In this document: positions 39,576 to 49,635 of the stretch, piece by piece
Layout: each line of letters opens with the position of its first letter
Numbering within the stretch: the first letter of the stretch is position 1
NCBI GenBank assembly: GCA_946902985.2
Contig: OX336388.2
Span: 120,567,894-120,631,893, forward strand
DNA length: 64,000 bases
Direction of reading: 5' to 3'
DNA from: Meconema thalassinum
Lineage: Eukaryota > Arthropoda > Insecta > Orthoptera > Tettigoniidae
Notes under the pieces: model-generated
The model's database searches: none
What the model saw: only the letters and a program-made list of their open reading frames with translations
Told to the model about the DNA's origin: nothing
Translations under genes and position numbers: made by a program

Positions 39576-40352
39576 GAGCGGGTTTTCCCGTCGATTCCCC
39601 TTTTCCCTGTACTGGGCAGCTGCATACCCCTGTCTGGTCGGGGGTGGGTTTTCTCGACGGTCCCCACTTCCCCTGTACTGTGGGGGTGCATAGCTTCGCC
39701 TGCGTGGGGGCGGGTTCTCCCGATATTCCCCATTTCCCCTGTACTGCGGGGCTGCATAGCCTTGCCTGCGTGGAGGCGAGTTTTCCCGGTACTCCCTGTC
39801 TGCCCTGTATTGTGGGGGTGCGTAGGACTGTCTATTTGGTGGCGGGCTGTTTCGTCGGGGGATGTCGTGGTCGTACTGTGTGGATTTAACTATGTGTACA
39901 GTCCTGTCTAAGTCCTGTTTCACAGTTTCCAGAATAGTGTGGATGTCAAGAACTGCTTCTGTCGTATGATTATTTGACTTGATAGTGTCTGTCTCTAGTA
40001 GCTCTGTAATGCGCTCGAGCAGATTATTAGCTTTCTGCTCTGTGATTTGCAGTTGCTGCAACAATAGGGGATGGAGTGTTGGCAGGCAATCTACTTCACT
40101 AGCGCTGGATACTGGTGACTCTTGTCTGTGTTCACTGGCCTGGGATCGTGTAAAATGTGTAACTTATGCTGCGGCGGTAGGGTGTTGAGCACGGATCTGT
40201 GATGTTTTGAATTCAAGGTCCCTGAGAAGTTGTACTGCGGTCTGGTCAGTTATCAAGTCACCGTTCTTAATTTTTAGTTTCGGCAGGAGTGGAGTCGTAC
40301 TAGCCGACAAATGGTGCGCAAAGTCTCTTAGTGTAGTTCTAAATGTGGACAT
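39516..40352 (-). pseudogene. Gypsy-A gag with 22-residue repeats
   Basis: Starts at ATG 40,352, about 210 bp after the 5' LTR. An in-frame TAA at 40,164-40,166 interrupts it after 62 codons; the same frame then continues through a coiled coil (LQQLQITEQKANNLLERITELLE) to four or five 22-residue repeats of the form RENPPPRRQGYAPPQYRG (DNA period 66 bp, 39,590-39,860). There is no CCHC knuckle; the Arg/Tyr/Gly/Pro-rich repeats may take over RNA binding. The frame ends at 39,516 after a probable one-base slip in a C run. The role as gag is assigned by position. Confidence 0.65.
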
Positions 40353-40540
40353 TTAATTTCCACCGACTTTGCACTATGGGGCGGATGGGGGTGGGTGTAA
40401 TAATACAAACTCCTATATATACAAAAAAATGTGTGAAGTAATATGAGGTCAAAAAAAAATTTCAGTCTCGCTTGGCTATGTGCGGTACGGGCCGTTTTGT
40501 CCACGAGAACTCGTTGTATGAGTCCTATTTTACTGTGCGT

Positions 40541-40558
40541 GGTACCCGGCCTCCACCA
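40541..40558 (-). other. Gypsy-A primer-binding site
   Basis: On the element strand, TGGTGGAGGCCGGGTACC begins two bases after the 5' LTR end (40,561). Compare Gypsy-B at 22,035-22,052. Confidence 0.7.
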
Positions 40559-40987
40559 TCTGTTTTAGATCCCTTATTGGGGGGTGGATGGATCTAAAAC
40601 GGAAGAGTTACTGTGTTAATTTATAAGGAAGTGCCTAAAAGGGGGTGGCTTCCCGTAGTCGGGCAAGCTGACCAGTGTAGAGTGTTGTTTAGTGTTAGGA
40701 TGCTAGGGGGCTATCCTATAAAAGATGTAGGTGTATTTTAGGGGATGGAACTTAGCGTACAGGTCAACGCGCTGGTCTTCCAACTGGCTGGCTGATTATA
40801 TAACCGATGTGCACGCGTCAGAATTATGGCGCGCGCCGCTCCTAGCAGTCAGGCCTATACGGGAATACAATGATACTTGCGCTAGCAAGTGTCTGGCTAC
40901 TGTACGTCACGTCTAATCGTGACGGAGGATTCAGGAAGGGAGTTAGGGCGTAAAGAAGCGTGTAAAACAGTAATACAAGTGTAGTGC

Positions 40988-41012
40988 ACTGACCAAGTAT
41001 TTATTGGTCAGT
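40988..41012 (-). promoter_or_regulatory. Poly(A)-signal hairpin in Gypsy-A 5' LTR
   Basis: Arms ACTGACCAA (40,988-40,996) and TTGGTCAGT (41,004-41,012), loop of 7 nt; AATAAA on the element strand is the complement of 41,000-41,005. In the 5' LTR the signal must be bypassed for full-length RNA. Confidence 0.65.
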
Positions 41013-41130
41013 AATATGGAATTATGAGTCCCTTTTAAGGGATGTAGTAAATGTTACAATGTAGGTGTACAAACTTGTGTATACAATTTGTGGGTAAAGG
41101 TTAAAAAGTACAGGATTCTGAACACTGCTG

Positions 41131-41141
41131 ACTCACCTGAT
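41131..41141 (-). promoter_or_regulatory. Splice donor in Gypsy-A LTR
   Basis: ATCAG/GTGAGT on the element strand, a near-perfect 5' splice site about 80 bp after the TATA box. The junction lies between 41,137 and 41,136. Confidence 0.55.
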
Positions 41142-41216
41142 GATAACAGCGATAGCCTCCGGCCGACGCACTGTAAGACTGGTAATTGAGAGAGAGCTTG
41201 TACTCCTTAAGGTTCC

Positions 41217-41224
41217 CTTTTATA
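41217..41224 (-). promoter_or_regulatory. TATA box of Gypsy-A 5' LTR
   Basis: TATAAAAG on the element strand, in the context ACTATAAAAGGGAACC. The initiation site is expected about 30 bp downstream, near 41,190. Confidence 0.7.
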
Positions 41225-41455
41225 GTCTTCGGCGTTGCTTCGTCGACATTCCGATGGCATAGATGCCCCAGTTAATTGTGTGTCGCTGTTTGTGGTAGTG
41301 ATGCAATTATTTGGTAAGCTTTCCAGACTGGTTAGCTGCCCTTGCGGTGTTAATAGATGTTGGTCTGGACTTACAAGATTTGCCAGTTAGGGGTGATTTA
41401 AATAGATGATGGGGGGATGGCCTCCAGGGGGTGCATACCCCTGGGGGACTGTACA

Positions 41456-43497
41456 ATACCTTAATGGGCTTACTGATTTCATCACGCCACAAGATTCTTT
41501 GGAGATCTCGTTGTTCCGGTTGAATTAAAACTGGGCGGTTCATCTGTTTTATATCAGCTATGACAGCTATGGGAAATAATCGAAAGTTTAAGAGTATAGC
41601 AGATAGATCTGACTGAATAGCAGGACCAGAGTAAAGGGTGTCGTTAAGGCTGTTGCCATTAACGTCGGGTGATGAACCATTGAAAACAACTCGGATTTTA
41701 TCTTTTACAAGAGGGTTTTTCCACACGGGATGATGATTTAAATAAACCGTTTCAATTGGGGGGTGCAATTCATCACCAGATTTGTTAACAACTTCCATAT
41801 GATCTAAGCTTTCATACTCATCCATGAAATCAGTATACTGCTGTTTAACAAGAGGTTCTTTCTTGAATTTGCTCTCGATAGCAAAGAGAGCTTTTCGAGC
41901 TTTGGGCTGAGAGTTAATAAGTTTGGGAGGATTATGTAATCTTGGCATTTGAACAACGAACCGGCCATCAGAAGAACGAGTGGTGGTGTTCAAAAAAAGT
42001 TGCTCACAGAATTCATTTTCTGAAGAGTTTACGTTAGGAGGATCAACGCTTTCAAGCCTCCAAAACTGTTCCAGATCAGTATTGGAGAAGTAACATTGCG
42101 ATGCGGGTTGGGGAGAATAATGGGGAAGTTGACCTGTGACGATCCATCCAAAATTAGTGTCTCTGGCGACCACGTTTGAGGATAACTTGCGAACCTGTTT
42201 ACGAAGGCAATTCCATAAAACATTGGCACAAAAGAGTATGTCAATAGGGTTTTGTATGTTGAACAAAGGATCGGCTAGCCTTAAATGCGAGGTAATATTT
42301 AACCCTGAATTATCCACAGAGTGACTTGGAGTGTCTTCTCCAATGCTATTGAGAATTAGACAATTCAATTTAAGAAGGTTGTTTCTGTGACAAATATCTC
42401 TTATGGTTAGCTTTGAGAATTGTAAAGCTTGCGATTTTGAGCTGTTAATGCCTGATACGTTGATAGAAGTGGGGTTTACAGGTAGGCCTAGTTTTCTAAT
42501 CAAGGAATTAGACACAAAATCATGAGTTGCCGCTGAATCAAGAAGACCGCGTGCACGGACCCAGTTGCCAAAGTTATCCTGAACTTCGATTTGGACAGTA
42601 GACAACAATACTTGGGCACTACGAATGGACTTGGCATTTTGAATATACGATGAAGCATTGGAATTGTTAGCACTATCATTTTTCGGAGAAGTAGATGCTG
42701 TCGATGACCTTGCCTGATCATGACGATGTAGCAAAGTGTGATGAGCCTTTTCACAATGGTAGCAGAGTCTTGTGGACTTGCAATTAGAAGCAGAATGCGT
42801 GGGCGCTAGGCAGTTAAAGCAATGTTTGTTTTGAGCAACTAATTTTCTTCTGTCGTCGACTGACATTTCTTTAAAGGATTTACAGAGGTATAGGGCATGG
42901 GGATCTTTACAAAGTATGCACTTTAAAGGTTCGTTTAAACTCCTGCGGGGTTCGCTTTGAGTGTTTAAAACCATAGAGCTAGCAACACGACGTTCACTAG
43001 ACCTAGTTGGGTAACCAGTAGTGTTTGATTTAAATTTAGATGAGCTGGACCCGGGTTTTTGGGTATTAGACGCTAAGCGTTCGCTTTTAGGTTTGATAGA
43101 CATTAATTCAAATTTAGAACTGGGAGATGAGGGTTCACTTTGATTAGCTAAAGCGGTTAAGAGCTGGCATCTGGCATTTATGAAAGTGACTAAATGCTCG
43201 TAAGAGTAGTCGTCTTCTTTAGAAAGTTCAATTTCCCAAGCTTTGAGGGTAGCAGCATCAACTTTAGAAACCACTAAATGTATTAGGAAAGTATCCCAGT
43301 GTTCAGTAGGTTGATATAATTGGGACAGAGCCTTAACGTGAAGTTGTGTAGTGTCAACTAGAGTACGCAAACTAGTGACGTCATTGTGCTGTGACGCAGG
43401 TAGGTTGAATAGAGCCTTCATATGGCGTTGGATACGTAACCGTAAATTGCCGTATCTTTCTTTTAATAAGTTAAAGGCAATGGGGTAATTTTCGGCT
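41456..43497 (-). pseudogene. BEL copy 1 gag C-terminus, protease, RT fingers
   Basis: Open frame (ORF 43,421-41,307) that runs from the frameshift near 43,497 into the Gypsy-A LTR. It contains the gag zinc-knuckle region (CILCKD, HCFNCLAPTHSASNC, CYHCEKAHH), the protease block LLDSAATHDFV and RT up to the IADIKQM palm motif and ILWRDEISKPIKV, where Gypsy-A interrupts it. Residues after 41,456 come from the LTR. The residue after IADIKQM is Asn here, Tyr in copy 2 and His in copy 3. Confidence 0.85.
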
Positions 43498-44058
43498 CCT
43501 TAAAGGGAGTGCTTCAACTAACTGCAGAGCTTGACCTCGGAGGATAGATCTCAAGTAATGAAACTTGTAAATGACTTGAATGTCTTCATTGTCATGAACA
43601 AGGGAGCAAAATAATTCATAGAAAGAATCCCAAGTAGATTCATCTCCAGAGAAATGGGGTAAATCAATTTTAGGTAAAATTGGTTTGGGCTTGTAAGTAC
43701 CATCACGGAAAGAGGTTTGTGGTTCGTGAAGAGAACCAAGAACAGAAGCGTCCTTTTTCTGCTCCTCTTCGAGTTGGCGTATTATTTTGAAAGCAGAACC
43801 TATGCCTTCGTAATATTGGTATTCTACTTCGACTCGATCTTCGGTTTGATTGAGCATACAAGTTTCTATTTCAGTTTGGATGTTGCAATAATTTTCATAA
43901 GAACGTTCAAAATCCCTTACACGAAGTTTCAACAAGTCTAATTGAGCTTCTGAGGGATCTAACTCTTTTATGTACTTTCTGAATCGGGTAATTTGCCCTT
44001 TATAAGATGCTCGGTTAGAAGTAAGTTTTTCATCCTTATCCTTTTCAGTAGGAGCCAT
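43471..44058 (-). pseudogene. BEL copy 1 gag N-terminus
   Basis: Starts at ATG 44,058 (MAPTEKDKDEK). 195 codons including the DUF1759-type core IDLPHFSGDESTWDSFYELF, then out of frame after a one-base insertion near 43,497 (CGGCTCCTT against CGGCGCTT in copy 3). Confidence 0.85.
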
Positions 44059-44298
44059 GTCAAAGAAAATAGATTAAAATGTAACTCACGAAACTGTGGA
44101 ACCTTGGAAATGCTGTCAGGCTGGCAGCAGCGAATAAGTTGAAAGAAAGGGACACACCAAAGGAGACAGTAGTGGCCTCTTTCCCCTTCACAGGCTTTGC
44201 ACGATGTAGGTATAGCTGAAAGATTCAAAGCAGGTATTAATAATTTGCAAGGTGTTGTCAAATAATCTTTTAAACAGAAAAAATGACAAAAGGACTCT

Positions 44299-44316
44299 CC
44301 CGGGTTTCTGGTACCA
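44299..44316 (-). other. BEL primer-binding site, copy 1
   Basis: On the element strand, TGGTACCAGAAACCCGGG follows the LTR end by five bases. The same sequence lies beside LTR-C and LTR-D. The tRNA partner is not identified. Confidence 0.7.
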
Positions 44317-44321
44317 AATTT

Positions 44322-47320
44322 TGGGTAGATTATAGGCTGAGGAATAACCTAACCACCAAGGGAAGATGATAAAGAAAAGGAGGTGGGTTTCGGACTGGAG
44401 AAAAGGGATAGAGAGATAGGAGGAGAGTCCCACAAAAGTTGTAAATTTAACCTTAGATACACTCAAGGGCGGTTGCCACCGCAAATCCGCTCTCTGATAC
44501 CTAAAATGGGTAAGGACCTGGTCGCAGTTAACGGGAACCGCAGCTAGGACTTGGGCGGTTTGCAAGAGAATGGCTTTAGAGTATTTCCTCTCAAGCATGC
44601 ATATGCGTACTATGGGGAAGGGTGATGGTCTGGCAAGACAGATAGTAACAGACTTATTGTAGATCTGTTCAAAGGAATTCTTTTTTTTTGACCAAGTAAT
44701 TCGAATAATGCCAATAATTTGCATCGATTTTGATATTTACAGTTTTCGAAGTTGTGGAGTTCCTAAAAAGCGACCAAGTGCTTCCAAGAAGGATTGTGAT
44801 TTAAAAAAAATATACCTTCGGGAGTAATTTTGGTAAGTGAACCAATAGTTGCATTTGGAAATGGCTAAGCTTTTACTCAGCAAGGAGCCGGCTAAAAGTT
44901 TAGACAAAGAGAAACACTTATTTTTTGTAAAACCAACCATAAGTTTTCGGAGAGGATCTCCACAAGCAGGTAGCTGGCGTAGCGAGCTGTACTTGCCTTA
45001 CTGGCCAGTTAGAATTAGCTATTAAAGCTAAGAGAAACTTTAAAGAGATTACCACTAAGAGTTCTTGCTCAAATGCAACGAGTGGTGAAAGCCCTATCAA
45101 TAGATTTAATGGCATTGAGTAGGAAGAGCCAAGGAAGACAGGATCTTGCCTAACTGTTGTATTAGAGAAATGATGAGTTGAAAAGGAAAGTTTGAATTTA
45201 TTTAACAATGCAAAAAAGTCTAATAAATTTGACAAGTATATAGTTTCAATTTTTAGTAACAATTTGGGGTCGCAGACCTCCTAACATTTAAAGTTTGCTC
45301 CAGGCAATTAACAATTTATTAGGTTTCAAAACTTTATAAAATCCTAGCAAGGATTTAAAATAGCGAAGATAAAAATTCAAAATTTAAAGACAATTAAGGT
45401 GAATAAAGTTTAACAATAAATAGAGTACAAGGTGTGTACTATAAGAAATTTCTGAGGAAACATTCTAGAGAAAGTAACCACTTCGAAAATAACAATAAGA
45501 AAAACATGAAGAATGAGATAGAAGTTCTTATAACTTCTTATATTTGAGCAGAATTACTTTTATTACAATTATACAAAAGAGGGCAGGTCACTTACTGTGA
45601 AACCTGAAGAGAAAGTCAAAAGGAAGGTTCTAGACTTCCTATGTTTAATTAGGAATCACGAGACTAATGGGGCAAGTTTCCCTTTCGTGAAACCTAGAAA
45701 TAACTCACTCCTGAGTTGAAAGAATTGTATTCCCTGATTATAAGGGAGAAACAATGTAAGCTTGAACCGTGTATGAAACACGTGGTTATTCAGAAATTAA
45801 TTAATGAGATATACGCAAAGGTGGGAGGACACGTCTTTAGAGTGACACCTCATTGAAAATTATCTAGATTTACAATTTTATTAACATGGTTTGTTAGTTG
45901 AAGGTTTAGGAAAGATCAATTGGGATTTAGGATAAATGTTCATGGCCTTATTTATGGTAATCGGACGATCGCGACGCGGTAGAAAAGTTGAACAAGCACT
46001 AGTTATCACTATAGTCTGTTGAATGGATGAAAAGTTCACTGTAGTAACACGAAAGTTTATGGGAAAGAAAGTTATTGCAATGATGAAAAATAACTGGTTG
46101 CACTAGGTATTCGAGAGTCTATTGCTTGAGAAGTTGTGAATTACAATTAGATGCGCCAGAGAACATTCCAACGGTGGAAGAAAATTTAGCTATTGCAGTA
46201 ATTTATAAGGAAGATTCCTCATTTTAAATAGTATGACGGCAAGACTTGTAGATAGAGTACAGAATCTGGAAGGTTCCAGAACAATCCTAATAGAAGAATG
46301 GGGCCAAAGTTACTCCAGCAGTGGAACGAGCTTAATATTTTATGGACAGCGGGTATTAGATAATATCCCACGTTGTGAGAAGATCTCTCATTTAAATAGC
46401 TTAAGAAAAACTATTTTCTATTAAGGTTGGCTTAGACAGACAAAAGCCCAACATGGCAAATCCCGCGAAGAATGATTACCGCCCCAAATAAGTAATCTCA
46501 CGCTGTCTATAAAATGATCAATAAAAGCATGTAGATAATAAAACTGATGAAGATGAGGTTAAAACCTTAAGTCTGTACTTATCTTGGTTGCATGTCGAAG
46601 GTGAAGTTCCCTTTGACGAATACTTAATGTGCCAACATGGCGTAGAATGTAGAGAGTGCCTCTTGGTTTGAGGAGACTGGCTCTAGTTGAGCCTTGACTG
46701 ACCGAGTCAACTGCCGACTTACAAGTGAGACCCACTCAGCGAAGCGCGGAGGGTCCAAGGAAGGGAAAAGAGTGGGGGTAGGAGACAAAAGGAGAACATA
46801 TAAGCATGACCAATATTGTAAACTTAAATTCTCTTGAGGAAATGGTCTTCAAAGAGTTGATAGCAGGCGATACTAGCACAGCCTGGTGGGTGAAAGAGTA
46901 GACGAAGTTCACTTGATCACGGAGATAATAGCTGGCGATGGCAACGAGAACTGGTGGCCAGATGGATAAGGAAGTCCTCTTGCACCAGGAAGAATTGAGG
47001 AGCTTCAGAGATTCGCTGCTAGATGACGCTAGGTGGGTCATGGAAGATATATATCTTGAACAGACTCACAACGACATAAGAGACATGACCATCAAAGAGA
47101 AAATAGAAGATCACTGTTGGTGTTTGATAAAAAAGGAAGAAATGAACAAGAAAAGAGCATTAAACTTCATATTCTCTCGTACCGTGTATTCCATGAATAC
47201 ACCATACTGGGAGGGGAAACACCAACAGAGAACAAATAAGCAGTTAAACATTTAAAGGTAATGGAGCGATCAAAGACAGTGGTCTTGTGATCGGACCCTT
47301 AGTGGTCAAAACTCTGACCA
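44322..47320 (-). mobile_element. BEL/Pao LTR-B (shared by copies 1 and 2)
   Basis: 2,999 bp. It serves as 5' LTR of copy 1 and 3' LTR of copy 2. At several sites (for instance GGCCAGTT near 45,005, AGATTTAATGG near 45,103 and the two silent sites of the antisense frame) it agrees with LTR-C against LTR-A. The antisense frame lies at 46,938-47,255 and the 114-codon sense frame at 44,918-45,262. Confidence 0.9.
46938..47255 (+). CDS. Antisense ORF in LTR-B, unknown function
   Basis: 105 codons; the same frame as 25,558-25,860 and identical in protein sequence to 57,604-57,921. A charged helical product ending TNKQLNI. No domain recognised; kept at low confidence as in LTR-A. Confidence 0.3.
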   Translation: MATRTGGQMDKEVLLHQEELRSFRDSLLDDARWVMEDIYLEQTHNDIRDMTIKEKIEDHCWCLIKKEEMNKKRALNFIFSRTVYSMNTPYWEGKHQQRTNKQLNI

Positions 47321-47475
47321 CCCTGACTCTCCCATCCCTTCCAGGATAACACTCGGTCACTCTACCCGAAATCCAGACCAGGGGGGGGGGGGAGAAACAT
47401 CCCTAACCAAGACCAAGTCCCCCACTTTAATGTCGGGACTGAAAAGAAACCACTTCTGTCTCCGTTGCAAGGAAG

Positions 47476-49635
47476 TTAAATATTCCAAGTTCCACCTCTT
47501 CCAAAAGGAATTGCGGAGGGCTTCAAGTTTACGCCAAACAATAGGTAAATTAGAACCCTGTAAGAATTGGGAAGAGGAGGAGGGGCAGAACGAGAAGTGC
47601 CGATAAGGAAGTGACCAGGTGTGAGTGGAAGCAAGTCATCGGGGTCATTGGAAAGAGGAGTTAAAGGGCGAGAATTAACAATACCTTCAATCAGAACGGA
47701 CAGTGAATTGAATTCTTCATAAGTCAGAATTCGATTACCTAAGACCTTTCTTAAATGACGTTTAGTGAGTTTTACGCAAGATTCCCACCTACCACCGTGA
47801 TGAGGAGCGTAGGGAGGTATGAAGCGCCATTTGAAACCCTTTGAGTAGGAAAAATTAGAAATTTGTTCCATGGCAGGAGAGGAAGTGAGAGCTTTCTTCC
47901 ACGGGGAAGCTGCGTCCTGAAAAGTGGAAGCGTTATCAGAGAACATCTCTGAAGGAACACCACGCCTAGCAGTGAAGCGAGAGACAGGTGATACAAAGTA
48001 AGAAGTAGAAGCATTCGTTACTAGTTCCAAGTGGATTGCGCCAGTAACCATGCAAACAAAGAGAGAAACATAGAGCTTACCAAACAATTTGCGTTTAGCT
48101 TCAGGGGAATTACGTTGATATTGGAACGGACCCATATAGTCCACACCAGTTAAAGCAAATGGGCGTATAGGAGAAGAGCGAAAGGAAGGCAGATCGCTCA
48201 TTAGTTGAGTATTGATTTTATGTTTCGCTTTGAAGCAAGGAATGCACTTGTGAATTACGGAGGAAACTTCGTGAATTCCATTTATAATCCAGTACTTTTC
48301 CCTTAAGAGGCAAAGCAGAGTGCGTGTACCAACATGCAGATTACGATAATGAAAGTCACGTATAATTAAAGAAGTTACGTGATGTTTGGAAGGCAAAATA
48401 ACGGGATGCTTTTTGTCTTCAGAGAGCAAAGATTGCGAGAGCCTTCCACCTACCCTGAGTAACCCATGGTCATCAAGGAACGGGACTAAAGCACGTAGAC
48501 GACTCGATTTGGGAAGATCCCTTTTAGAAGAAAGTAAAGACAATTCAGAAGAAAAGGCTTCTTGCTGTGTCAGTTGTAAAACCTTAATGGAAGCGAGATT
48601 CAATTCATGATTGGTAAGATGTGGTTTAGGGAGAAGAGGTTGGTCAACCACAAGATATTTCCATCTAAGGAGATAGGCGACAATTCGTATTAATTTATGA
48701 AAAGAAGAATAGCGGGACAACAAGGGATGAGAAGCGTTGGAAACAAGACACGAAGCGGTAGGTAGAGATACTTTTGCTTCAGGCAAGTTGGAGTTTGTAG
48801 CTGGAGGTTTAGAAGGCCATGAAGAACAGTCTTTGATTAACCACGAGAGCCCATGCCAGTACAACTGGTAAGCTGCCAATTGAGAGGGTAAACATCCACG
48901 AGAGATAATATCGGCTGGGTTGTCAGCACTGGGCACATGCCTCCATTGACATCCAGAAGAAAGAGTTTGAATTTTGGAAACCCTGTTTGCAACAAAAGTT
49001 TGCCAGTGAGAGGGGTTCTTGGCGATCCAAGAAAGGGTGATCATGGAATCGCTCCAGAGATAGATTTGCGAGAATTCGACTTTTAAAACTTCTCGTAATT
49101 TCTTAACAAGTTCTGCGGCCATGAGTGCAGCACACAATTCAAGCCTAGGCATAGTGATAGTTTTAAGAGGAGCGACCTTCGATTTGGCACAAACAAGGTT
49201 GGAAACTGAAGATCCATATAATGAACCACGATAAACCACATATGCGCAGCAACCGTAAGCTTTTTCGGATCTGTCCGCGAACACATCAAGGAAAAATGAT
49301 GCATTAGAATGAGCGTTAATTAAATTCCTGGGAATTTCAATAAGGGAAAGATCCAGCAAATTGCTGCGAAATGAGAGCCAACGATTAAGAAAAGAAAGAG
49401 GAACAGTGTCATCCCATTCACATTTGAGCGACCACAGTTCTTGCATGAAGAGTTTGGCTATAACGACAACTGGGGCAAGGAATTGAAGCGGATCAAAAAT
49501 TTTTGCAATTTCAGAGAGAATTTGTCCTTTTGTGTTAGGAAGCTCTTCTGCGAGCGAAACTTTATAGATGAGAGTGTCAGTGCTAGTGCACCAATGAACT
49601 CCTAGAGTTTTTATAGATTCGGAGTTTCCACAAAT
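47476..49635 (-). pseudogene. BEL copy 2 RT end, RNase H, integrase (C-terminus altered)
   Basis: Frame from the shared TAA to 47,476. RNase H and integrase catalytic residues match copy 3 (GVDYMGP, FSDNAST, GRWESCV); one RNase H-region change is FADRSEKA where the other copies have FADSSEKA. A one-base loss near 47,556 replaces the DUF5641-type tail with about 25 unrelated residues and an early stop. Confidence 0.85.

Larger units (their letters stand above)
28566..41455 (-). mobile_element. Gypsy-A, complete 12.9-kb OTU-encoding LTR retroelement
   Basis: A complete element with two LTRs, PBS, PPT and a perfect 4-bp TSD (ATAC), inserted in the RT gene of BEL copy 1. Order on the minus strand: 5' LTR, gag, OTU, protease, RT, RNase H, integrase, 5.5-kb structured 3' region, 3' LTR. 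RT before integrase and the 4-bp TSD fit Ty3/Gypsy. Four lesions (TAA in gag, C-run slip, TAG between PR and RT, T7 slip before IN) make this copy inactive. Near-identical LTRs mean it moved recently, perhaps with help from an active relative. Confidence 0.92.
40561..41455 (-). mobile_element. Gypsy-A 5' LTR
   Basis: 895 bp. On the element strand it has TATAAAAG (41,224-41,217), a splice donor CAG/GTGAGT (41,137/41,136) and the poly(A) hairpin (41,012-40,988), then the primer site after 40,561. The order implies U3 ending near 41,190 and an R/U5 part of about 600 bp. The right flank is the TSD copy 41,456-41,459 and then BEL RT sequence. Confidence 0.93.
25942..44321 (-). mobile_element. BEL/Pao internal region, copy 1 (split by Gypsy-A)
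   Basis: Internal region between LTR-A and LTR-B. Without the 12,890-bp Gypsy-A and its 4-bp TSD it is about 5,486 bp, equal to copies 2 (5,487) and 3 (5,480). Layout on the minus strand: PBS 44,316-44,299, gag start 44,058, then pro, RT, Gypsy-A insertion, RT end, RNase H and integrase to 25,983. Lesions are a one-base insertion near 43,497, the shared TAA at 28,257-28,259 and the Gypsy insertion. The copy is dead. Confidence 0.9.
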
